Source: Chitiniphilus shinanonensis DSM 23277
Lineage (GTDB): Bacteria > Pseudomonadota > Gammaproteobacteria > Burkholderiales > Chitinibacteraceae
Length of the DNA stretch: 33,388 nucleotides
Direction: 5' to 3'
NCBI RefSeq assembly: GCF_000374805.1
Contig: NZ_KB895362.1
Location: 1 to 33,388, forward strand
Every line of letters begins with the position of its first letter. The stretch's first letter is position 1. The position numbers were made by a program, and so were the translations under genes. Shown here piece by piece: positions 26,656-33,388 of this stretch. Below the pieces are notes generated by a model. It ran no database searches. It saw only the letters and a list, made by a program, of their open reading frames with translations, and had not been told where the DNA came from.

Positions 26656-26867
26656 TCGGCTTTTTGCCCGGCTTGGCGAACAGCATCATTCTGGTGCGTG
26701 GAACTGCCCGGTGCGGAACTCGGCACGCTCCGCGACGGTCTGCACCGCTTCCTCGCCGGGGCTTCACCCGGCGACAGGCGCCTGTTCCGGATCCCGGCAC
26801 CGCCCACAAAGCGGTCGCGAAAGGAGCCCGGAGCAGGCGCTTGCAGGCCCGCTTGCCGAGACCTCCC

Positions 26868-27692
26868 ATGTTCTTTGAAATCGATCGCAGCCGATACGGC
26901 GCCGTCCTCGCCTTGCTGGACGGCCGTCATCCCCATGAAATGCCGCTCCAGGGCGTACTGGCCGGGCCGCATCGCGGCCACGTCCACGTCGACAACCCCA
27001 CCAACCCCAGCGTCGCCGTGGTTTCCGCCACCGGCATCGGCGCCTACTTCCTGGGCGATGCCCACCACTCGCGGCTGCGCCAGCACCTGGACGATTTCGT
27101 CGAGCACACGCTCAAGCCGCGCGACCAGGCCGAGATCGGCGCCGAATGCTTTATCGGCATCGCGCTGCACGAAGCCTGGTATCCCACGCTGGAGGCCGCC
27201 TTCGCCCCGCGCGAGCCGGAGTGGGGCCATTACCGGCTGTTCCGCTTCGAACCCGGCCGCCTGCCGCTGCAACCGCGCCTGCCCATCCTGCCCGACGGCT
27301 GTCGCCCGTTGCGCATCGACCGCGCCATGCTCTGCCACCCCGACAACGCCGCGCTGCGCCGGGACCTGCTCGAATTCTGGCCGGACTGCGCCACCTTCCT
27401 CGCCCACGGCATCGGCTACGCCATCTGCCACGGCGCCCATGCCGTCAGCGCCTGCTTCTCGTGCTACGCCGTCGGCCGCCACCACGAACTGGCGGTGCGC
27501 ACCTACCTGCCCCAACTGCGCCGCCGCGGCCTGGCCACCCACGTCGCCCTGTCGTGCGTGCTCCAGGCCCGCAACACCCGCTGCATCCCGCACTGGTCCA
27601 CCGAAGACGACAACCACGCCTCGCTACGGCTGGCGGAACGCTGTGGCTTCGTGTTCGAGCGGCGGGTGCGGTATTGCGAGTTTGATTACTAG
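26868..27692 (+). CDS. GNAT-family acetyltransferase
   Basis: This 274-residue protein has a C-terminal third (about residues 180-270) that fits the GNAT_acetyltran type. Recognisable parts are GYAICHGAHAVSACFSCYAV, HHELAVRTYLPQLRRRGLA (acetyl-CoA-binding R/Q-x-x-G-x-A region) and HASLRLAERCGFVFERRV. The N-terminal two thirds (MFFEIDRSRYGAVLALLDG onward) match the companion N-terminal region of that family only loosely. ATG 26868 lacks a strong ribosome site; the frame is open far upstream, but that stretch overlaps kdpC and is not coding. The substrate is unknown. It lies between kdpC and kdpD, where such a gene is not normally found. Confidence 0.8.
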   Translation: MFFEIDRSRYGAVLALLDGRHPHEMPLQGVLAGPHRGHVHVDNPTNPSVAVVSATGIGAYFLGDAHHSRLRQHLDDFVEHTLKPRDQAEIGAECFIGIALHEAWYPTLEAAFAPREPEWGHYRLFRFEPGRLPLQPRLPILPDGCRPLRIDRAMLCHPDNAALRRDLLEFWPDCATFLAHGIGYAICHGAHAVSACFSCYAVGRHHELAVRTYLPQLRRRGLATHVALSCVLQARNTRCIPHWSTEDDNHASLRLAERCGFVFERRVRYCEFDY

Positions 27693-27830
27693 GCGGATGC
27701 GCCGTGCGGGCTAAAGAGGCCAACTGTGGATATCGGGAGATAACGGTCGGTTTGGCTTGGATCAACGGATGATCATTTGGGTACATCCGTGCATGGAAGT
27801 CGATTGACTGTCTGGCGACGGTTGTTGTTT

Positions 27831-27866
27831 ATTGCGTCGTAGGAAAATATTGCGTCGTAGGAAAAT
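27831..27866. repeat. Perfect 18-base tandem duplication
   Basis: ATTGCGTCGTAGGAAAAT occurs twice in direct succession (27831-27848 and 27849-27866) in the AT-richer gap before the hexapeptide acyltransferase gene, about 100 bases from its start. It could be a recent slippage product or a doubled protein-binding site. Confidence 0.9.
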
Positions 27867-27969
27867 GCTCATCCCCACTTTACAGAATGGGAATAAGCAG
27901 CATGCAGGCCCCGCTATATGAATGACGCCTGCAAGTAAAAATATGGGAATGCCTGAAGAGGAAGTGGCG

Positions 27970-28968
27970 ATGACTCACAACCCAAACAGCACCGATCAGC
28001 ATTCGTTGTTCAGGCAGGCCAGCGATCCGGATACGAGCGTCCAGGTGCTGGCCCGGCTGGCGGGGGCGGAGGACGAAGTCATCCGTGCCGCGGTGGCCTT
28101 CAACGCGGCGACGCCGAAGCCGGTGCTCGACGCCCTGTTGGCCGACCCGAGCGAATATGTCAGGGATTGCGTCACCAAGCGGATATTGCAGACCGTCTCT
28201 GCCTTGCGGGTCCATCCCACTGCCATCGTGTCGAATGAAGCCCGGATCGGTGAGAATGTCGTCATCGGCGCCTATACCATCGTGCGCGGGAATGTATCGA
28301 TCGGCGACGGCACCGTCATCGAATCGCATTGCGAAATCGGACATCCGGCCCACACCGCCCTGGACGAGCCGCTATTGCACATTGGCAGAAACAGTTTCAT
28401 CCGTTCGCACAGCATCTTTTACGAAGGATCCACATTCGGCGATAACCTGGTGACCGGGCATCGCGTCACAGTCAGGGAAAAGACCAAGGCCGGGCGCAAC
28501 ATGCAAATCGGCACTTTGAGCGATATACAAGGCCATTGCGAAATCGGCGATTTCGTCAGGCTTCATAGCAATGTCCATATCGGCCAGCATGCCCGGATCA
28601 AGGACTACGTCTGGATATTCCCCTATGTGGTATTGACCAATGATCCGCATCCGCCCAGCAATGTGATGTTGTCCGTCACGCTGGAGAATTACGTCGCGGT
28701 CGCCACCATGTCCGTCGTGCTGCCGGGCGTCACCGTCAAGGAAGGCGCGCTGGTCGGCGCGCACAGCGCCGTCGCCAGGGACGTGGAGCCCGATACGGTG
28801 GTGGCGGGCTCCCCCGCGAAATACATCTGCGACACCAGCAATATCCTGCTCAAGGATGGGTCCGGCCGGAGTGCCTACCCCTGGCGCAGACATTTTCATC
28901 GCGGCTATCTGCCGGACACGGTCGCGAAATGGATGGCGGAGTTCGCGGGGCGGCCCGGGCTGAATTGA
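27970..28968 (+). CDS. Left-handed beta-helix acyltransferase with N-terminal LRV/HEAT-like segment
   Basis: This 332-residue protein has two parts. Residues about 10-75 (QASDPDTSVQVLARLAGAED and DPSEYVRDCVTKRIL) look like leucine-rich-variant/HEAT-like helical repeats. Residues about 81-283 are hexapeptide repeats (IGENVVIGAYTIV, IGDGTVIESHCEIG, IGQHARI, VKEGALVGAHSAVARDVEPD) ending in VVAGSPAKYI, as in sugar O- or N-acyltransferases, with an NDPHP loop at 224-228. It probably transfers an acyl group to a sugar or sugar nucleotide; the substrate is unknown. ATG 27970 is preferred for its GAGGA 7 bases upstream. Codon use is visibly more AT-rich than in its neighbours, which suggests transfer. 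Confidence 0.8.
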   Translation: MTHNPNSTDQHSLFRQASDPDTSVQVLARLAGAEDEVIRAAVAFNAATPKPVLDALLADPSEYVRDCVTKRILQTVSALRVHPTAIVSNEARIGENVVIGAYTIVRGNVSIGDGTVIESHCEIGHPAHTALDEPLLHIGRNSFIRSHSIFYEGSTFGDNLVTGHRVTVREKTKAGRNMQIGTLSDIQGHCEIGDFVRLHSNVHIGQHARIKDYVWIFPYVVLTNDPHPPSNVMLSVTLENYVAVATMSVVLPGVTVKEGALVGAHSAVARDVEPDTVVAGSPAKYICDTSNILLKDGSGRSAYPWRRHFHRGYLPDTVAKWMAEFAGRPGLN

Positions 28969-29003
28969 TCCGGCCGTGGCTTTGGCGGCGGGGCATTGGT
29001 TTT

Positions 29004-29032
29004 TGGGGCCAGCCTGCGTAGCCTTGGCCCCA
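29004..29032 (+). promoter_or_regulatory. 8-bp hairpin just upstream of kdpD
   Basis: TGGGGCCA (29004-29011) and TGGCCCCA (29025-29032) form a perfect stem with a 13-base loop. It lies 36 bases after the acyltransferase stop and 24 bases before the kdpD ATG. Only a weak T-run follows. It could be a terminator of the upstream gene or a leader structure affecting kdpD translation. Confidence 0.4.
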
Positions 29033-29056
29033 CGTTTCCGTCCCCTGTCGCACTCC

Positions 29057-31720
29057 ATGACCACCCATCGCCCCGACCCCGACCAACTGCTCGCCGACCT
29101 GCGTCGCGAGGAACACCAGGCCGCCCGCGGGCGGCTGAAGATCTTCTTCGGGGCCTGTGCCGGGGTGGGCAAGACCTACGCCATGCTGGAGGCCGCGCAG
29201 GCACGGCAGCGCGAGGGCGTGGCGGTGCTGCTGGGCGTGGTGGAGACGCATGGCCGCACCGAGACGGCGGCGCTGCTGGCGGGGTTGCCGGTGTTGCCGC
29301 CGGCGCAGGTGGCGTATCGCGGGCACACGCTGGCCGAGTTCGACCTGGACGCGGCGCTGGCGCGGGCGCCGCAACTGGTGGTGGTGGACGAGTACGCGCA
29401 CACCAACGCGCCGGGCAGCCGCCATGCCAAGCGCTGGCAGGATGTCGAGGAACTGCTCGCCGCCGGCATCGACGTCTACACCTCGCTCAACGTGCAGCAC
29501 CTGGAAAGCCTGAACGACGTGGTCGGGCGCATCACCGGCATCGTGGTCCGCGAAACGGTGCCGGATCGCGTGTTCGACGCGGCCACCGAGGTCACGCTGG
29601 TTGATCTGCCGCCGGACGAACTGCTGGCGCGGCTGGCCGACGGCAAGGTCTACCTGGGCGCGCAGGCCGAGCGCGCGGCGCAGCATTTCTTCCGCAAGGG
29701 CAACCTGCTGGCGCTGCGCGAGCTGGCGTTGCGCCGGGTGGCGGATCGGGTGGATGCGCAGATGCGCGCCTATCGCGCCGACCAGGCGATCCGCCCGGTG
29801 TGGCACGCCCGCGAACGGCTGATGGCCTGCATCGGCCCCGGCGGCGGCGCGGACCAACTGCTGCGCAGCACGGCGCGGCTGGCCGCCAGCCTGCACGCCG
29901 ACTGGCTGGCGGTCTATGTGGAAACGCCGCGCGAGCAGCGCCGGCCCGACCGGATGACCAGGGCGCTGGCCTTGGCGCAGGAGCTGGGCGCCGAAACCTG
30001 CGTGCTGGCCGGCGCCGACGCGGCGGCCACGCTGCTGGCGTATGCCGAGAGCCGCAATGTCTCCAAGCTGGTGCTGGGCCGCTCGCCCGCGACGGGCTGG
30101 CGGCGCTGGCTGCGGCCCGGGCTGGCGGATCGGCTGGCGCGGCGCACCCGCGACATCGACCTCTACGTGGTGGCGCATCCCGACGGCGAGGCGCCTCAGC
30201 CCGCCGGCAATGCCCTGGCCGGCTTCTATGGCGACACCGAGGCGCCACGGCGCGCCGCGCGCGGCTACCCGGCGGCGGTGCTGGCGTGCGCGGCGGTCAC
30301 CGGCATCGCCGCGCTGCTGCACCAGATGTTCGACCCCGCCAACGTGGTCATGCTCTACCTGCTGGCGGTGATCGGCGTGGCGCTGCGCTACGGGCGCGGG
30401 CCGGGCGCGGCGGTCTCGCTGCTGGCGGTGCTGTCGTTCGATTTCTTCTTCGTGCCGCCGCGCCTGTCGCTGAGCGTGTCGGATACCCAATACCTGCTCA
30501 CCTTCGCCGTGATGCTGGCGGTGGCGCTGGTGGTGGGCCAGCTCACCGCGCGGCTGCGCTTCGAGGCCACCGTGGCCACCCAGCGCGAGCGACGCACCCG
30601 CGCGCTGTTCGACCTGTCGCACGAGCTGGCCGGCGCGCTGACCACCGAGCAGATCGTCGAGACCGCCACCCGGCACCTGTCGGCAGTGTTCGGCGCACGA
30701 GTGGCGTTGCTGTTGCCGGACAGCGCCGACCGCGTGCGCGCCGCCGCCGACGGCATGCCGGTCGACGCGGCGGTGGGGCAGTGGGTGTACGAGCATGCCG
30801 AGCCCGCCGGACGCGGTACCCGCACGCTGCCGGCGGCGGACGCGCTCTACCTGCCACTGGTGGCGCCGATGCGCACCCGCGGCGTGGCGGCGCTGGCCGC
30901 CGACGAGCCGGCGCTGGCGTTGCCGGAGCAGCGGCGGCTGCTCGACACCTGTGCCAGCCAGATCGCACTGGCGCTGGAGCGGGTGCATTACGTCGAGGTG
31001 GCGCGCGACGCCATCGTCGCCATGGAGGGCGAGCGCCTGCGCAACAGCGTGCTGTCCAGCGTGTCGCACGACCTGCGCACGCCGCTCACCTCGCTCACCG
31101 GTCTGGCCAGCCTGCTGGCCGAGCGCGAACTGCCGCCGACGCAGGCGCGCGAGCTGGCCGCCAGCATCCGCGACGAGACGCTGCGCCTGTCGCAACAGGT
31201 GACCAACCTGCTGGAGATGGCGCGGCTGGAGGCCGGCGTGCAGCTCAACCCGTCGTGGCAGCCGATCGACGAAGTGATCGGCGCCGCCCTGCGCAGCGCG
31301 GCGCCGCGCCTGGCCGGACATCGGGTGCGCACCGCGCTGGATGCCGGCCTGCCGATCCTGCGTTTCGACGGCGTGCTGATCGAGCGGGTGCTGGTCAACC
31401 TGCTGGAGAACGCCGCCAAATATGCCCCGGCCGGCGGCGAGATCGTGATCGCCGCCCGCGTGGCCGACGGCGCGCTGGCGGTGGCCGTGAGCGACGACGG
31501 ACCCGGCCTGCCGCCCGGCCCGGCGGCGCGGCTGTTCGACAAGTTCACCCGCGGCGACGCCGAATCGGCCGTCCCCGGCGTCGGGCTGGGGCTGGCGATC
31601 TGCAAGGCCATCGTCGAGGCCCACGGCGGTATCATCCAGGCCGCCGACCGCGCGCCGCGCGGCGCGACCTTCACCTTCACCCTGCCCATCGAGGCCGCAC
31701 CGAGCCTGCCCCATGAATGA
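29057..31720 (+). CDS. kdpD: Osmosensitive K+ channel sensor histidine kinase KdpD
   Basis: This 887-residue protein has the complete KdpD layout. An N-terminal KdpD domain carries Walker A GACAGVGKT (32-40) and VVDEYAHTNAPGSRHAKRWQD. A universal-stress-like domain follows (about 250-375). Four close membrane segments lie around 405-505 (AVLACAAVTGIAALLHQM and following). A GAF-like region, HisKA with H671 (SHDLRTPLTSL) and HATPase_c (NLLENAAKYAP, GVGLGLAICKAIVEAHGG) complete it. It senses K+ limitation or salt and phosphorylates KdpE. The ATG at 29057 gives the family-typical N-terminus, but the ribosome site is weak. It overlaps kdpE by 8 bases (ATGAATGA), so the two are coupled. Confidence 0.97.
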   Translation: MTTHRPDPDQLLADLRREEHQAARGRLKIFFGACAGVGKTYAMLEAAQARQREGVAVLLGVVETHGRTETAALLAGLPVLPPAQVAYRGHTLAEFDLDAALARAPQLVVVDEYAHTNAPGSRHAKRWQDVEELLAAGIDVYTSLNVQHLESLNDVVGRITGIVVRETVPDRVFDAATEVTLVDLPPDELLARLADGKVYLGAQAERAAQHFFRKGNLLALRELALRRVADRVDAQMRAYRADQAIRPVWHARERLMACIGPGGGADQLLRSTARLAASLHADWLAVYVETPREQRRPDRMTRALALAQELGAETCVLAGADAAATLLAYAESRNVSKLVLGRSPATGWRRWLRPGLADRLARRTRDIDLYVVAHPDGEAPQPAGNALAGFYGDTEAPRRAARGYPAAVLACAAVTGIAALLHQMFDPANVVMLYLLAVIGVALRYGRGPGAAVSLLAVLSFDFFFVPPRLSLSVSDTQYLLTFAVMLAVALVVGQLTARLRFEATVATQRERRTRALFDLSHELAGALTTEQIVETATRHLSAVFGARVALLLPDSADRVRAAADGMPVDAAVGQWVYEHAEPAGRGTRTLPAADALYLPLVAPMRTRGVAALAADEPALALPEQRRLLDTCASQIALALERVHYVEVARDAIVAMEGERLRNSVLSSVSHDLRTPLTSLTGLASLLAERELPPTQARELAASIRDETLRLSQQVTNLLEMARLEAGVQLNPSWQPIDEVIGAALRSAAPRLAGHRVRTALDAGLPILRFDGVLIERVLVNLLENAAKYAPAGGEIVIAARVADGALAVAVSDDGPGLPPGPAARLFDKFTRGDAESAVPGVGLGLAICKAIVEAHGGIIQAADRAPRGATFTFTLPIEAAPSLPHE

Positions 31721-32426
31721 GCTGCCCATCACCGTCGTGGTCATCGAGGACGACACGCAGATCCGCCGCTTCCTGCGGGTGACGCTGGAGGGCGAGGGCA
31801 TGGCGGTGCACGAGGCCGACACCGCGCGCCAGGGCCTGATCGACGTCGGTAGCCGCAAGCCCGACCTGGTGATCGTCGACCTGGGCCTGCCGGACCTGGA
31901 CGGCGTCGAGCTGATCCGCAAGCTGCGCGCCTGGGCCACGCTGCCGATCCTGGTGATCTCCGCGCGCAGCCAGGAAGCGGAGAAAGTGGCCGCGCTCGAC
32001 GCCGGCGCCGACGACTACCTGACCAAGCCGTTCGGCATCCCCGAATGCCTGGCGCGCATCCGCGCACTGCTGCGGCGCCACGCCGGCAACGCCGCCGGCC
32101 CGGCGCAACGCTTCGGCTTCGGCGACGTGAGCGTGGACCTGGCCGCGCGCCAGGTGACCAAGGCCGGCCAGCCGGTGCACCTCACCCCCATCGAGTTCCG
32201 CCTGCTGGCCACCCTGATCCGCCACGCCGACAAGGTGCTCACCCAGCGCGACCTGCTGCGCGAAGTGTGGGGGCCGTCGCACACCGAAAGCAGCCAGTAC
32301 CTGCGGGTCTACATGGGCCACCTGCGGCAGAAGCTGGAAGACAACCCCGCCGACCCGCGCCATATCCTGACTGAGACGGGGGTGGGGTATCGGCTGGTGG
32401 GTGGGAATGGCAGCTTTATGCGGTGA
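31713..32426 (+). CDS. kdpE: KDP operon response regulator KdpE
   Basis: This 237-residue OmpR-type regulator has a receiver domain with acidic pocket E12/D13 and phospho-acceptor D56 (VIVDLGLPDLDG), then DDYLTKPFG. Its winged-helix DNA-binding domain (about 135-230) includes LTPIEFRLLATLIRHADKVLTQRDLLREVWG and VYMGHLRQKLEDNP. It activates kdpFABC, here probably at the box near 21687. Its start overlaps the kdpD stop. No clear terminator follows; the next feature is an AT-richer gap and an insertion sequence. Confidence 0.97.
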   Translation: MNELPITVVVIEDDTQIRRFLRVTLEGEGMAVHEADTARQGLIDVGSRKPDLVIVDLGLPDLDGVELIRKLRAWATLPILVISARSQEAEKVAALDAGADDYLTKPFGIPECLARIRALLRRHAGNAAGPAQRFGFGDVSVDLAARQVTKAGQPVHLTPIEFRLLATLIRHADKVLTQRDLLREVWGPSHTESSQYLRVYMGHLRQKLEDNPADPRHILTETGVGYRLVGGNGSFMR

Positions 32427-32703
32427 TGCTATCAGGGCAATTTCTGTTTCTGCATGCGGAAATCAGCGCTCACTCGAGCATAGCGAATAGGGCTGTCATG
32501 GCCCCTTGTAAAGATTGGTTGTAATGCCCCACATCGGCCAGAGCATAAATATTGCCCTGAGGATTGCACTGTTTGAGCCGACTTTTCGAGCTATCCATTT
32601 GTTGGGTTTCTGGTCAGCGTCGATGACCTCCTCCCAAAAAACCGTAGCGTTCAAAAGTAGAGATTTCTGGCAAATTTGAGCCCATCCGGGCAGGAGATTT
32701 GTC
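32427..32703. other. AT-richer gap between kdpE and the insertion sequence
   Basis: This 277-base stretch is lower in GC than the flanking kdp genes. No intact gene is seen. A minus-strand open frame (ending at 32496) covers about 50 codons of this gap and runs on antisense into orfA. It could be the 3' remnant of a gene cut by the insertion, but I do not recognise it. Confidence 0.4.
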
Positions 32704-32970
32704 ATGAAAAAATCGAAGTTCACCGAAGAGCAGATCGCATTTGCGCTGCGCCAGGCCGAGTCGGGCACGACGGTGGTAGAGGTCTGCCGCAAGATGGGTG
32801 TATCGGAAGCGACCTTCTACAACTGGAAGAAGAAATACGGTGGTCTGGGCGTGTCCGAACTACGCCGTTTGAAGCAGCTGGAAGAAGAAAACGCCCGGCT
32901 CAAGCGCATTGTGGCCGACCTGAGTCTGGACAAGCAGATGCTGCAGGAGGTCATCCAAAAAAAGCTGTGA
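32704..32970 (+). CDS. IS3-family transposase OrfA
   Basis: This 88-residue DNA-binding protein has a helix-turn-helix (FTEEQIAFALRQAESGTT, VCRKMGVSEATFYNWKKKYG) followed by a leucine-zipper-like segment (LRRLKQLEEENARLKRIVAD). It is typical of OrfA in the IS3 family. AGGAGATTTGTC precedes the ATG. The last codons contain the slippery heptamer A AAA AAG (32958-32964) just before the TGA, for -1 frameshifting into orfB. Confidence 0.92.
   Translation: MKKSKFTEEQIAFALRQAESGTTVVEVCRKMGVSEATFYNWKKKYGGLGVSELRRLKQLEEENARLKRIVADLSLDKQMLQEVIQKKL
32958..32964 (+). promoter_or_regulatory. Programmed -1 frameshift site (A AAA AAG)
   Basis: The heptamer A AAA AAG is in the correct phase for orfA (codons CAA AAA AAG CTG TGA). 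A -1 slip reads on as Ala-Val-Lys-Pro in the orfB frame, producing the OrfAB transposase fusion known from the IS3 family. Confidence 0.85.
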
Positions 32971-33388
32971 AGCCGGCTCGCAAACGCGAGCTGGCGAATT
33001 TTCTGATCAGCGCTTACCGCGTCAGCATTCGTCGCGCCACGGCGGTGATGCAGTTGCGCCAAGCCACCTACTTTTATCGGCCACGGCCCCGAGATGATCG
33101 CGCCGAGCGCCAGCGGATCCGGGAGATTGCCGCCACGCGCATCCGCTACGGGGCCCGGCGCATTCACGTGCTGCTACGGCGCGAGGGCTGGCTGATCAAT
33201 CACAAGAAGACCTACCGGATTTACTGCGAGGAAGGGCTGAATCTGCGGCGCAAGCGGCCAAGACGGCGTGTGGCTGCAGCACACCGGCAGGAGCGGCCGG
33301 CGATCTCCAGTTTGAACGACTGCTGGAGCATGGATTTCGTCGCTGATCAGCTGTTCAACGGCCAGAAAATCCGGGCGTTAACTGTGGT
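32967..33388 (+). CDS. IS3-family transposase OrfB, partial (cut by window end)
   Basis: The frame is -1 relative to orfA and open from GTG 32967, or via frameshift, to the window end. It encodes about 140 residues, including KPARKRELANFLISAYRVS, IRYGARRIHVLLRREGW and DCWSMDFVADQLFNGQKI. The last contains the first aspartate of the DDE integrase core (WSMDF). The remainder of the catalytic domain and the right IS end lie outside the window. Confidence 0.9.
   Translation, partial: MKPARKRELANFLISAYRVSIRRATAVMQLRQATYFYRPRPRDDRAERQRIREIAATRIRYGARRIHVLLRREGWLINHKKTYRIYCEEGLNLRRKRPRRRVAAAHRQERPAISSLNDCWSMDFVADQLFNGQKIRALTV

Larger units (their letters stand above)
32620..33388 (+). mobile_element. 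IS3-family insertion sequence, right part outside window
   Basis: OrfA and OrfB with a -1 frameshift site identify an IS3-family element. The left end is not certain. TGACCTCCTCCC (32624-32635) is one candidate start, and the sequence following about 32640 is another. The right terminal repeat is beyond the window, so the ends cannot be paired. Confidence 0.8.

Noticed and set aside
26698-26867. Open frame just after kdpC beginning MELPGAELG
   Set aside because: It runs out of frame through the GNAT gene and turns into Thr/Pro/Ser-rich shadow sequence. No evidence for an independent product.
28850-31939. 1029-residue minus-strand frame opposite kdpD/kdpE
   Set aside because: Shadow of KdpD and KdpE; composition is typical of antisense GC-rich frames.

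Overview
This is a GC-rich, gene-dense chromosomal segment, probably from a betaproteobacterium. A chitin-degrading Neisseriales relative is my best guess. That placement is an inference from an 834-residue GH20 chitobiase, a PEP-CTERM protein, a free-standing RlmK-type methyltransferase, a YbaL-type antiporter and a type VI Hcp. No rRNA or other taxonomic marker is present.

Layout: The left edge cuts a type VI secretion Hcp gene (-). It is followed by a YbaL-like cation/proton antiporter (+) and a WYL-domain regulator (+). Converging on the regulator is a long minus-strand gene in which a chemoreceptor (two membrane segments, HAMP, signalling coiled coil) is fused at its C-terminus to a complete sugar-ABC-type solute-binding domain. 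Next come tRNA-Leu(GAG), an ankyrin-repeat protein, a beta-N-acetylhexosaminidase without a signal peptide, purL, a PEP-CTERM protein, a small DUF4870-type membrane protein, an orphan Leu/Ile/Val-type binding protein, a CoaD-like adenylyltransferase, an RlmK-like rRNA methyltransferase and a DnaQ-type exonuclease/GIY-YIG fusion.

From about 21.5 kb to 32.4 kb lies a kdp high-affinity potassium locus: a 30-aa small ORF, kdpF, kdpA, kdpB, kdpC, then kdpD and kdpE. It is interrupted twice. A long palindromic element built from CACAGAGAA-type 9-mers lies between kdpB and kdpC. A GNAT acetyltransferase and a left-handed-beta-helix acyltransferase lie between kdpC and kdpD. A second copy of the palindromic element precedes the kdp promoter region and supplies the last codons and stop of the exonuclease gene. 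A KdpE-box-like sequence lies upstream of the first small kdp ORF. The window ends in an IS3-family insertion sequence whose orfA/orfB junction carries an A AAA AAG slippery heptamer.

Most single genes end in clear intrinsic terminators (near 3955, 6901, 8191, 15298, 16505 and 17015). The least ordinary items are the chemoreceptor/binding-protein fusion, whose ligand domain is predicted to be cytoplasmic, and the paired palindromic elements bracketing kdpFAB.
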